NCBI GenBank assembly: GCA_021234155.1
Contig: JAJEKV010000282.1
Coordinates: 312,001 to 376,000 of the forward strand
Direction: 5' to 3'
Source: Isoetes taiwanensis
Lineage: Eukaryota; Streptophyta; Lycopodiopsida; Isoetales; Isoetaceae
DNA: 64,000 bases
Of this stretch, positions 12,223 to 23,100 are shown in pieces (the first letter of the stretch is position 1; every line of letters starts with the position of its first letter). The position numbers were made by a program, and so were the translations under genes. Under the pieces are notes generated by a model, which did not search any database, had not been told where the DNA came from, and saw only the letters and a program-made list of their open reading frames with translations.

Positions 12223-13683
12223 AAGATAACCATCAAGTCATGGGAGTTCATATTTGCACTTAATAGGACAAATAACCACCTGTTCAGTTACCCCGGGGCG
12301 AAAATACTAATGTATATAAAGTGTGACAACAATGTAACAAGGAAGCGGGAAACCCCCCGAACCTTGCCCTTTGCCAAAAGAAGCATGGGTTTGACCCAAC
12401 CATAGAAAGGTCTTCGTAGGTTTTCCCATAACCTACCCATAAGGGAATGTCCCCAAAAGGACCATATGCAAACCCAATCTAGAAAGAAGCCTCGTTTGTA
12501 AAAGTTGACGAAGAGAGCACATGAGTTAGACCACAATCATGGCATTAAGATGAAATAATTATATGTCCACGACCCCATACCAAAAGGAAGGAATCCCTTA
12601 GGAAATAGAATGCCAATCTGCAGGTCTGGAGCTTTGACCCCATCATCATTAATCGGCTTGAATGGTTCCAACCATATCAAACCATAAATTATAGGAAACG
12701 AAGTGGGTATCCACCCAATCCCCAAAAGTTCCCAACATTTGCCATAAACATCACAGAACTTGCGAAAGAGAGCCATTGAACTAAGTTAAGTTCTTTTGAG
12801 CTAAAAAACCATCGCCAGATTGAGGGATACACTGCATAACATATTGTAGAGAAGAATGGATTCACGAACTTGCGCACAATCACCATATGAGAAATATAGC
12901 CACCAAAATTGATTCTCATATTAATGAAAATCATCATAACATGATTATATAGAGGCACCAAGATGTTTGAAAAGAAACCAGATACAAGATACAGATCAAC
13001 TGTGAACTAGTAGACCACCACATAATCAAGAGATCTTATAACCAATAACAAGCTTATAACTACCGCCAAAAACATCATTACCATCATGGATTTAAAGTGA
13101 GGAACTACTGCCTTGTACTAGAGAATGCTCCAGAATAACCTTCGCTATAGAAGCTTCAAAAGCATGTTTCCCATTCTTTTTTGTTAGATGGATTAACCCT
13201 CTTTTTACCTGGTGGATGCTTGAATGTAGAGGCATCACAAGTTTCAGTAAGAGGGGGCTCCATCTCATTTCTCGCAACTGTTATTCCAGCAAGAGGAGGC
13301 TCCAACTCCATTCTTGCAACTGGTATTCCAGCAATAGGAGGCTCCAGCTGGATCATGGTTCTTAAGACAACAAACTGAACTAGCAGGAAGATCCGGGCTA
13401 GTATCAGGACTAGTATCAGATATAATCTTCTGCATCTTCAAATCAATATCATGGCACATTGTGGCAGGAGCTTGCACAGCCAGATTCGCATCAAGATAGA
13501 GATCTTGAATGGCACAAGCCTTAAGAAGCTAGCTTTCCTTGGGGGAAATAGTAATGGGAGCTATTACAGGTTGAAGGCCTTCAATAGAGGTCATAAGTGG
13601 CAAAGGGCACAGAGAGTCATCTTGAAGATTATCAGACAAGGGAGGAAGGCAAGAACCCACCTCAAGAAAGCAAGACTCTGCAG
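12223..13683 (-). pseudogene. probable LINE ORF1 region with 45-bp tandem repeat
   Basis: This stretch lies upstream of the LINE endonuclease on the same strand, where ORF1 (gag-like) is expected. It has broken minus-strand frames of 60-90 residues. At about 13248-13355 a 45-bp unit repeats roughly 2.5 times, read on the minus strand as LEPPIAGIPVARME, LEPPLAGITVARNE and MEPPL. I see no clear RNA-binding or CCHC motif, so ORF1 identity rests mainly on position. Confidence 0.35.
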
Positions 13684-14235
13684 ACAATCAAACATAATAT
13701 TGGGGTGATGTCCATATAGATAGTTTGATGAAAAAGGCAACATCCATCAAATTTTGTCAGCTTTTGCCTTAGCATAAACAAGAACTTGAATCATTGCAGA
13801 AAGTTTTAAACAACGAACAAAAAATCCAATCTCTACAGCAAATCTTAATCAAGAAACATCTAGATTTTACCTCTAAGGTTGAGTCTAGAGGGCGTTAATG
13901 CAATCATTTTTCTGAGCGCCATATTTCCTTATCAAATGGCCATACCAAGCTCGCCTCAAACAAGGGTTAAATTTGCATGGCACCCATTAACTAAAAGAAC
14001 AATATCATATTCCATATAATATTCAACAATTATAATACTCCAAAACCTTGCCAAACTATAAATTTTGTCTCCTGCATTTCCGGTTTAATCTGATCCCTCT
14101 CATCTCACGCAATCATTTCTTCCAAAACATTCGCAAGGAAAGTGCATGCGCGGGAAGTCACAGGGCCATGGAGAGAAATTAAGACGAAATTGTATTGAAT
14201 TAAATTATGTTTTAAACAAGGTGTAGTTATAAAAT
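13684..14235. repeat. left copy of a ~550-640-bp spaced direct repeat
   Basis: This segment matches 15924-16566 in the same orientation. Shared strings include TTTTGTCAGCTTTTGCCTTA, ATCTAGATTTTACCTCTAAG and TCGCCTCAAACAAGGGTTAA. The two copies are 2.24 kb apart. It could be an old LTR pair, a LINE 5' region copied twice, or a local duplication. No TG...CA ends or target duplication were found. Confidence 0.7.
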
Positions 14236-14592
14236 TGCAACTGAGTGTATTCAGAGGGTTTATACTTGAAAATTTGTGTTTTTGTGTTTAAAATATTATA
14301 CAAATAATTTATCACTGGCGACTGTTTTATGATCTCAATACCCCATGCGACCGTCGGATTCGCCCATCCTACGGCTATTATATGGCCAGTGCGCGACCAA
14401 TGCGAATATACTTAGAAATGATTGGTTGTGCTGTATTTGTTATCAAATACTCTATGATTTGCAATGGTTGCCAATCCCATCGATATAGGGACTCGAGCCT
14501 CCATAAAAGAAGAACAAAGCTTTTTTGAAGAGTCCTCTAACCAACACACCTAATACCTATATGTGCTTCAGAAGGAGACATTTTCCTTACCC

Positions 14593-14596
<4 letters not shown>

Positions 14597-14625
<29 letters not shown>
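14597..14625 (+). repeat. 29-base A-run
   Basis: An uninterrupted poly(A) stretch that could be the tail of an unrecognised plus-strand retroposon. Nothing identifiable lies directly before it and no flanking target duplication was seen. Confidence 0.6.
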
Positions 14626-14627
<2 letters not shown>

Positions 14628-15923
14628 TCCCTAAATCCTACTCCTCTTGTACATCAATGACATAGGACCATGGTCAATCCCACCGCATTCAACCCTCCCC
14701 CCCCCCACAAAAAAAATCATTTTTATGCTTATTGTAACCTATGTATTTTGCACAATAGTTCTAGAGAAGTACAAGGCCATGTTGTGCGGGTAGCTCATTA
14801 CTTCTTGGTAGAATTGCTACAACATGGGCATTCTTCCTAAGATATCGTTAAAATCAATCAAAGATCTAGTCAATGTTTACATCCTCAAAGGATGTTTCAT
14901 GCTATCTCAATTGTAATATAGTGTAGGAGGGCACTGCCTAAACAAGATCCATGGCCTATTTTCTCTTGTCTACATATGTGCACTGTAAAAGATTTGAGAA
15001 GGGCCGTGCTAAATTTGACAAGATCACAAACCCTATATAGAAGGAATCAATTAAGACCTAAATGAAGCAGCCTCAATGATCTTTTCATGGAGCTTTACCA
15101 ATTTTGGGGTTCTAAAGGAGGTTCATCCTCCATATTCATAAAATATATTTCGAAAAAGGACAAGCAAGAAGACAAGGTCTAAGTTAAAATGGGAACAAAG
15201 AAGGATGAGGCATGGATCAAATGGAAAGCTAGGAGGGAAGGGGTGTTGAATGGATAATGCTTAGTAATTTGAGGCATAAAGAGACACCCCTCAAAACACT
15301 ACATTCAAAAGATCATAAATGATGCCTGCTCACAATTACCAAATGCTCATCGTTATTGTCCTTATCCATTGGCATCCAACCTGCCTTCACAATCAAATGG
15401 CATCCACAGATGAAGATCTATCAAACTCCAATTGGTCAATTCCAGTACCAAAGCCAAGATATCTAATCTTCTATTTTCGAATTTCATTGCCAAACCTCTA
15501 AAAGAAGCAGTTTGGAGGCAGCACACAAGAAATGACGAACTCTTGAGATAACTAGATATCTGGTGATCTACATTTACAGAGACATCTTTGGAATTCAAAA
15601 GCGAATTTCGTCGCACTTTCTCTAGATATCATAGATGAAGGAGGAGTCACATCAATAACAGTACAAGCAACTCAAAGAACAAGCATGCGTTTGGTTACCA
15701 ATATTGAAGGCAGGAGCATGGGTATCAAACCAAATTAAGTACGCTATGTTCTTTAATATGATATTCCATCAAATAAATGATGCTAGCATTGGCGGCCAAT
15801 CACAATAAAAAACTAGCACAACAACATAACCAGTAACATAGGAGCAATTCGTAGTGACATGGCACCTTTTTCTTATAATAAGTTTAGGTTTTACAAAAGA
15901 ATCAATGTGTACCAATTCTACAA
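14626..15923. other. no supported gene
   Basis: Between the A-run and the right copy of the direct repeat, both strands have only short frames without domains. A C-run sits at about 14696-14706. Confidence 0.45.
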
Positions 15924-16566
15924 CAATCAAGCATAATGTTGGAGTGAATGGCCATGTAGATAGTTTGATAAAAAGGCAACATCCACCAAATTTTGTCAGC
16001 TTTTGCCTTAGCATAAACAAGAACTTTAATCGTTGCAGCAAATCCTAAACAATGAACAAAAAATCCAATCGCTACAGCAAATGCTAATCAGGCAACATCT
16101 AGATTTTACCTCTAAGGTTGAGGCTGGAGGACGTTAATGCAAGCATTTTTCTGAGTGGCATATTTCCTTATCAAACGGCCATATCAAGCTCGCCTCAAAC
16201 AAGGGTTAAATTTGCATGGCACCCCTTACAATTTTTGAAGGACAAGTTTTAAACTTGTCTTTCGTTTTGAATGGCAGTTTTGAATATTGCCATTCTACTG
16301 CATGGTAAATCCTTTGCGCGCCATTCAACACTGCAAATTTACAAATTAACTAAATTTGCCAAACTATAAATGTTGCATTTCCGATTCGATCCGATCCCTC
16401 TCATCTCACGTAACCATTTCCTCCAAAACATCCGCAAGGAAAGTGCATGCGCAGGAAACATGGTCATGGAGAGAAATTGGGATGAAAAGAAGGAATTCTA
16501 TTTGGGAAGGAAATGTATTGAATTAAATTGTGTTTTAAACAAGGCGTAGTTATAAAATTGCAACTG
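15924..16566. repeat. right copy of the spaced direct repeat
   Basis: It pairs with 13684-14235. It carries an extra ~100 bp (about 16225-16330) that the left copy lacks or has replaced, and ends with the same string GTAGTTATAAAATTGCAACT. The copies differ by many substitutions, so the duplication is old. Confidence 0.7.
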
Positions 16567-16654
16567 TAAGTAAGATAAATATATAAATAAAAAAGATAGA
16601 TATCATATTATTTCCTATATAATTTTTATTTTTATTTCTTTTTATTCTGGTGAA

Positions 16655-16789
16655 TTTGACAAGGTCGTGAACATGTGCAATGGTTGCAAGAAGGTAGTGT
16701 TGGACAATGTCTGCGAGAAGTGTGGGAAGGACGACATGACGGAAGAGTTAACAATGTTCGGTGATATTGAACTGGATGCAAGACATTAA
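16655..16789 (+). pseudogene. short zinc-ribbon-like coding fragment
   Basis: The plus strand reads MCNGCKKVVLDNVCEKCGKD, then MTEELTMFGDIELDARH and a stop. Two CxxC pairs (C-x2-C ... C-x2-C) suggest a zinc ribbon of the sort at the C-terminus of RPA-like OB-fold proteins. No ATG with a good upstream context and no larger frame was found, so it is probably a fragment. The family is uncertain. Confidence 0.3.
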
Positions 16790-17244
16790 ATATGACATTG
16801 GTGGGAGCATTGCTTGACAAATTCCTTGGCTATCCATTAGGAGGGGCATTGGCTACATTGAAGGTAGATTGCAACAAAGCGTATTGAAGAGTCGTGGTAA
16901 ATGCTCGTTCGAGCTGAATCACGGACTACAAATCATTGCCTTCGATAGGTTGTAGGTTTTTTTTATAATACTTGTTGAACTTAATTTGTGAAGGTCTTTT
17001 ACCAGATTTACATTGTTGGCGTCAAATATTCTGGTACATCTACACAACAACAAAAGCACCTATTTTCGCATAATCTAAGTGTTGAAAGTTGGAACTACTT
17101 GCTTACATTTTCTCGTATGGCTATTGTTTATACAATTGACAATATATAAGCATGGGCACATAGTTAACGATAGTTCAATCGTTGTATCTTGTTCCAACCA
17201 AGGCAATATTGGCCCTCGAAATCCCTACTACATAGAAAGAAAGA

Positions 17245-17370
17245 ATGAATGATTTTATCGTCCACGGAGACCAATCGTCCTATGGGACCCAATGAAGGGG
17301 CGCAACAAACTTATTACTATCCGGGTTAAAAAAAAATCCCTCCCCGAAGGGTTTTCGAGAGAAAAACCGG
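17245..17370 (-). repeat. SINE-like dispersed repeat, second clear copy
   Basis: On the minus strand this ends GGTCTCCGTGGACGATAAAA followed by ATTCATTC, matching the tail of the plus-strand copy at 9330-9555. The other part carries TTTTCGAGAGAAAAACC like the window start. It lies just left of the chromovirus LTR. Confidence 0.5.
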
Positions 17371-17415
17371 CGGTGAACAAGAATGTCGCCAAATCGGTGA
17401 TGCGTACGCCATCAT

Positions 17416-18737
17416 TGTGACGTCCCCACTGCGGTACGGTGCACTCACCGTGATACAAACAGGAGTTCTTCCCCACACCAGCTCCATGCCGGGGCCCTCC
17501 ACATATCTTTGCACGTAATCTTGGTCCAAAGTGGGAAGAGTGAAGGTGTCATTCTACCCCTCCCTCGAGGCCTACCTAGCCGCAGAAGCGTAAACATACA
17601 TACGTCGGTAGCACATACATCAACATCCTGCGGACCATCTCGGAGGATGGTCCTCCTCATCTCCTGCATAGACAAAGATCAGCACATCACATAGGGGATC
17701 CTACCCAAGGCTCGTGACTCAAAGGATGACCGACGGCTTGGGTCTCCGTGAGTTGCGGGCATGTAATTCATGGCAATGGAGTTGGCCGCATAAGAACATG
17801 GCATAGGGTTGTCCCTCCATCTGCCCCTCCCCGTGCACACTTTTGCAGTAGGGTGAAAAGTGTCGGGACTGATCCGTAGCCCACGGATGCATAGCCGAAG
17901 GGGCTATTCCCGGTCTCATCCTCCCAGTTCGATGGGCAAGGTGGGGATCACTCCTCCAGAGGTCTACATGTCGACTCAAGGTGACTAGAGGGCCACCGCC
18001 TCATTGCCGGACCGTTGAACCCACCGGAAAGTGTACACCACTTCACGGGTGTCGAGCCCATGCCTTACCCGCACTCGGTAAGCCATTGGACCTAGTCACA
18101 ATGATCCCTTTAGGCTTTACACACACGGGGATGTTCGAGAGTCGAACATGAACCTCCTTCTTAGCCGGTCTGGCCCCTTCACCCACAAACCGGTGTGGTT
18201 CTTGTACCTGAGGCTTAATCTACAAGTGTGCTAGAGAGGCTACTCTAGGAGCATCAACTACAAGCTTTAGGGCCTCTACCCCCCTTCCCAATACAAGGAG
18301 TTCACAGAGATACATCATCCAAATACATCACAGAAGAACTGAAGAACTAGATCTAATCATAGAGTTAGGTTCTTTAGTTAGTGTCCGAGATCTACTTATC
18401 TAGATGGCTGCTATGGGCAATTTAATAGTCTAAACCCATCGATTCTATGACTAGAAGACGGTTTAAGCCATTAAATTGACCAAATACCTGATCCTTGAGT
18501 GGCTCCTCCCGACACGAGTTCAACCATCTGTTGGTGGCGAATTAGAGGAACCCGATGGTGCACCGCTTGGGGCGTTCGGGAGGCGGTTTTGGCTCCTGGG
18601 GCAGCCAAAACTGAGCTCTAAAACCCTAAGGACGAAAAACTAGCAAGCTAGGGTTTTCCTACCCTAAATAGACATGGGGTTTAGGCTAGGGTTTCCAATT
18701 ACCCAATTTGGCATGTGGGATAATTGGAAAGGCCCCC
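17416..18737 (-). repeat. 3' LTR of a Ty3 chromovirus
   Basis: This ~1.3-kb segment is a direct copy of 28844-30162, with shared blocks such as GAGTTCTTCCCCACACC, GGAAGAGTGAAGGTGTC and GGTTTCCAATTACCCAATTT. Plus-strand ends are TGACGTCCCC and AAAGGCCCC. Because the coding region between the copies is on the minus strand, this is the 3' LTR. The two LTRs differ by many small clustered indels, some of which look like sequencing noise. Confidence 0.85.
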
Positions 18738-18752
18738 CTTGCCTTTAATGGC
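18738..18752 (-). other. polypurine tract beside the 3' LTR
   Basis: The minus strand reads AAAGGCAAGGGG directly before the LTR, the expected plus-strand priming site. Confidence 0.55.
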
Positions 18753-19807
18753 TAGGTGGCAAAATATGCCAACATGGAAAGGTGTGCCCTCATTAATGTG
18801 CACATGTGCACATTAATAATATATGAACACTCCTAGCAAGTTGCCCCTAGGGCTACTTACCCGCTATCCATTGGGCACGCCGGTCGGTCGGGCGGTACGC
18901 TGGCGTGGATTCGGCGATAAAAGATATCGCCCCGGGACCGTATATCTTGTCTTTGGAACAATCACATTCTCCCCACCTTGAAATGATGATGTCCGCAAAG
19001 ATCGTGGGTCTCCCTCCTTGGGATCTTCCTAATGCAATCAAGCGTGATGCATACAATATAATAGTTATACATTTACCAGATTACCCTTAAGGTAATATTT
19101 TTTAAAACATTATCACGTCATCATACTATGGAATACTTAACAATTCACAACATCATTAAACAAGGTATTCACTATCTTAAGTTAGACCAAATTTCAACAT
19201 TTCATATCTATAATTATTGTCAGAGGTACTCTTCATTCCTTGCAACACATTCCAACAAAACTTGTGTTGCAAGTCTTCATCTTCGACCTCCTTGCCTCCC
19301 GGGCGCTCTCTGGCTGCAGTCGACACTCACGTTAGTACCGTTTTAATTATTTAATAAATTTTGGTTATATGGTGACCACCCCACCTATCTACATGAATGC
19401 ATGGCTAATCTCGTGGGAAGAGGATGAATCTTCCATAATGGCCGTGGAGACAAAGCCTATATGCCTATATACGCTCATGCCTACACCTCTAGTTGCCCGG
19501 CGTGGAGGATATCCTTCTTGCATGGGGGGCGTGAAGGATGGATTCCTCCTATCAAAGCATATATGGGGCTAAAGGTGCTTTCCCTATCAATGCATTCCTT
19601 AATGACCTCTTTTCTTCGAGGTCGTCTCCTTCCATGGGACCCAGTAGACTTTCTAATCTACCTTCCACTCGCCCAAAGCGAAAGCGGTCATGCCTACATT
19701 GACATTACACCATGCCCTAGAGATCACCGTAGTGGTCTCATCATCAGTAACAATGCATGCGACCCATACTAAGCATAGGTTGCATCGTAGATTAATCTAT
19801 ACAAGAA
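18753..19807. other. chromovirus 3' untranslated region; holds a perfect 26-bp palindrome
   Basis: This lies between the end of the integrase/chromodomain frame and the purine tract. It has no supported gene. Bases 18792-18817 form a perfect 26-bp palindrome centred on GCACATGTGC. Confidence 0.5.
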
Positions 19808-21150
19808 TTAACCTACACAAATCGACATGCACGAGCCGATTTCTTGGAGATGACCTTGCCGTCCCATTGCTCCATAAAGCGTAGGTTGCTTTACTAAATC
19901 CTTCTTAAGTACCCACGTCGCGTCTTCCAGCGGCAAGTGCTTCCATTTGACTAAGTATTGGAGGAACTCAGGCCTCCTTGTCTTCTTGAAAGCTTTATCA
20001 AGAATCATTTTCGAACTATTTCAATTGCTCCTCAAATCATTTCCAACAACGTTGGAGTGTCAAAAGACCGCGGATTTGGAGTATGCTTCTTCAACAAACT
20101 CACGTGGAAGACCTTATGAATCTTTAGGTGTCTTGGCAATTCCAACTTGTAGGATTGATTACCTACTCTCTTGATTATTCTGAAGGGTCCACCCCACCTT
20201 GGAGCAAGCTTCTTGCAATTGCCAATCCCGAGCCACTGCTTCACCTTTTATCTTGAGCCATACATCGTCTCCAACTTTGAACTCTCGGACCGTTTCGATG
20301 CTTGTCGGCGATGCTCTTCGACGACTTCTTGCCGCTAGCGGATAACCTCGAACTTCTTCCACGAAGCCGTTTGATATCGGCCAACATCTGGCTTGCGAAA
20401 CTTCTACTTTTGACACGGGGTTGTGCCAAGTGTGCGGAGTTAGGCACCGATAGCCATAATTGATCATAAATGGCGACATTTGGGACCGATTCCTGCTTTG
20501 GTGCTATTGTATGCAAACTCCACCAAGTGAATAAATTCTTCCACATACTTTGCTTATTCGGACATAGTTTAAGTAGCATGTTTTCTAAGATCCTGTTGGT
20601 CCGCTCTGTCGGCCATCCGTCCCGAGGATGATACGCCAGGTGCTCATGGATAGCTTGGTCTGAATCGTCGCAAAAGAGGTCTTGCTTAAAAGGCACTCAT
20701 GAACCGGATCCTCGTCGGAGATAATCTCCTTGGCATGCCATGAAGCCTCAAGATCTCTTTGGTGAAGAGCTTTCTTTGTATCCATAGTCAGTATCTGTGG
20801 TCTGCAAGGCACAAAATGTGCCATCTTCGACAACTTGTCGACCACTACCATCAAGGCATCCTTGCCTCCGTATTCTTGGGAGTCTGTGATGAAATCCATC
20901 TTGATTACCTCCCACTTAAGCGTTTGGCACCGTAATAGCTCTAATGCCCCCGGATTGAAGCTGCTCCATTGCCGTCTGGGCATAGCCGACATTCCTTGAT
21001 GTAGCGAAGCTATTTGCTTCTTCATTCCTGGCCAATAATAGGCTGCTGCGACTTTGAAATATGTTTTCATGAATCGCATGGCAGCTATTGGGCTGTTGTG
21101 CGTGTCATGGAGGATCAACTTCCTTACACCCGATGATTGTGCACGCACAA
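19808..21150 (-). pseudogene. chromovirus integrase with C-terminal chromodomain
   Basis: Minus-strand frames in order: YYWPGMKKQIASLHQ (zinc-binding region), MDFITDSQEYGGKDALMVVV and DKLSKMAHFVPC (first catalytic Asp), DEDPVHECLLS (second Asp region), AYHPRDGWPTERTNRILENM (catalytic Glu), then QVARCWP-like and FKVGDDVWLKI, and finally PRHLKIHKVFHVSLLKKH and YLVKWKHLPLEDATW. The last is a chromodomain, which defines chromoviruses and guides insertion towards particular chromatin. Several frameshifts break the frame. Confidence 0.85.
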
Positions 21151-21444
21151 CTTGTTCTTATGGTATAACAGGTTGCCTTCCTTCTTATAATGCTTGAAGG
21201 CCTCCCGCTCTTTATCATTCTAGCCTCCTTAGAGAGGCTTGCCCATACTTCTGAAATCCCACATCCGTTGGCAAGGACTCTTCAATCTTCCTACCAAAGT
21301 CATTTGGAGAGCGTCGAAATTGCATTGCAATGCACTCTAGTTGTCGGGGGATGCCTTGAAAGCGATCTGCTACCACATTGAGCTTCCGGCTTGTAGACTA
21401 TATCAAAGTCATATTCTTGAGGAACTCCATCCATCTCCGTTGCC

Positions 21445-22560
21445 TCAGATTAAGGTGTGGTTTGCGTGAATACATATTGGAGGCTCGATGGTGGTATCCA
21501 ATTGGAACTTCCTTCCCAAGAGATAGTGCCTCCATATTCTTAATGCCCGACAACCGCAAAAGCAATTTCGATCGTGCGTTTGGGTAGTAGCGTCTCGGCG
21601 TCGTTCATCTTTCACGGAATCATAGGCTACCACAGCTCTTCTTGCATAAACCTTGCTTTTTGTAGCTATCTTACTCGCGTCTGTTGCTACAAGCTTATCC
21701 TTCTCGGGTCCGGCAAGGTCGGGAACCCGGGGCTGTCGTCGAGCTTCTTTCAACAATTCAAACCCCTTTTGGGCTTTCTTTGCCAATGCTCTACCCAATC
21801 TTTCACCTTCTACGCCCTCGTCAGTCGTTAGCGGGGCTGCTATCTTAGCAAAGTTCTTCACGAACTTCACAGTAGTACCACCGCTAGGCAGAAAAAACCG
21901 ACCTCGTGCACATTCTTCGGCGCCGCCCCGAATCAACGCCTCAATCTTGGGGTCCGTCGAGATGCCTTCTGCCCCGAGATCACATGACCAAGGTATTCCA
22001 CCTTCTACATTGCGAAGTGGCGCCGACAACTTGGCGTACAACTGGGTGCCTCTTCAACTTCTCTAGCACCCTTTTTAAGTGTTGCCGCGTGCTCTTCAAG
22101 GGATCTGCTATACACCAAAATGTCATTAAAGAAAACAATCACAAAGGTGTCCGGGAACTCCTCGAAGATATCGTTCATGAGCCTCATGAGCGTTCGGGGG
22201 GCATTTGATAACCCCCGAAAGGCATCGCGTGAACTCATAATGCCCATCTGGCGTCCGAAGGCGGTTTTGTGGATATCTTCCTCCTTTATCCGTGTCGATG
22301 ATAACCTGACCTTAAGTCGATTTTTGAGAAGATCTTTGCTCCTTGAAGCTGATCCATCAAGTCGCCACGATCTTGGAAGCGCATACTTGTTCTTAATGGT
22401 GTGCTTATTCAACTGTCTATAGTCTATGCACATCCTCAAGGATCCATCCTTCTTCTTGACAAAAAGAATGGGCGCTCCAAACGGCGAGACACTAGGTCTA
22501 ATGAAACCTAGGTCGGAGCTCCTCCAGAATCGCTTCTTGACTCAGGACAACTCTGCGTTG
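21445..22560 (-). pseudogene. chromovirus reverse transcriptase and RNase H
   Basis: RT is seen as [19 protein letters not shown], then [20 protein letters not shown] followed by [11 protein letters not shown], where FFND stands for the usual F.DD catalytic box. RNase H follows as KDKLVATDAS and a damaged end with HYLLGRKFQLDT, the usual tail of the tethering/RNase H region. Order and spacing agree with Ty3 pol. Multiple frameshifts. Confidence 0.85.
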
Positions 22561-22605
22561 TCATTCTATATGGAGCCTTGCTTGTTGGCTTTGTTCGGTC
22601 GAGTG

Positions 22606-23100
22606 CTATCTACTTTTCGACTCCCCTATAAGGAGGGAGCTGCTTGATCTCATCCGGAAGAGATCGTGGAACTCCGTGATCAACTTAGCTATTTGCTTTG
22701 GCAGACTTCTTTGAGCATCTTGTCTTCTTTGCTTCCTTCCAATTCCGCCGCTAATCTCAAGCTTGAAGATGTATGCTACTTGCTCACTCTTGATGCACTT
22801 GAACAGTAGTTTAGAACATGCCTTGCATGATGGGAACAACTTCTTTGTTATCTCAATGATCTTGCCGCCGGGTGTTGGGAAGGTCACCTTCCGCTCCCAC
22901 AATCGATAATGGCCCTTTGGTCCAAGGTACTCCATACCTATTATCAAGTCGTATTTTCTTGCCGATACCCATTACCTCTGCCCCCATCCGGATCTTAATC
23001 CCCGGCAAGTCGATGTCAAAGTTGATTCTTTTTACCGTGCGCTTCTTGCGCTCACTTGCTAAGACAACGGGCCTTGGCTTTGACTTTTAATGGTTTCAAC
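22606..23100 (-). pseudogene. chromovirus protease-to-RT linker region
   Basis: LIIGMEYLGPKGHYRLWERK followed by VTFPTPGGK is the block after the aspartic protease of Ty3 elements (usually LGMDWL...). The protease active-site D-[ST]-G was not found in a clean frame, and the region is degraded. Confidence 0.65.
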
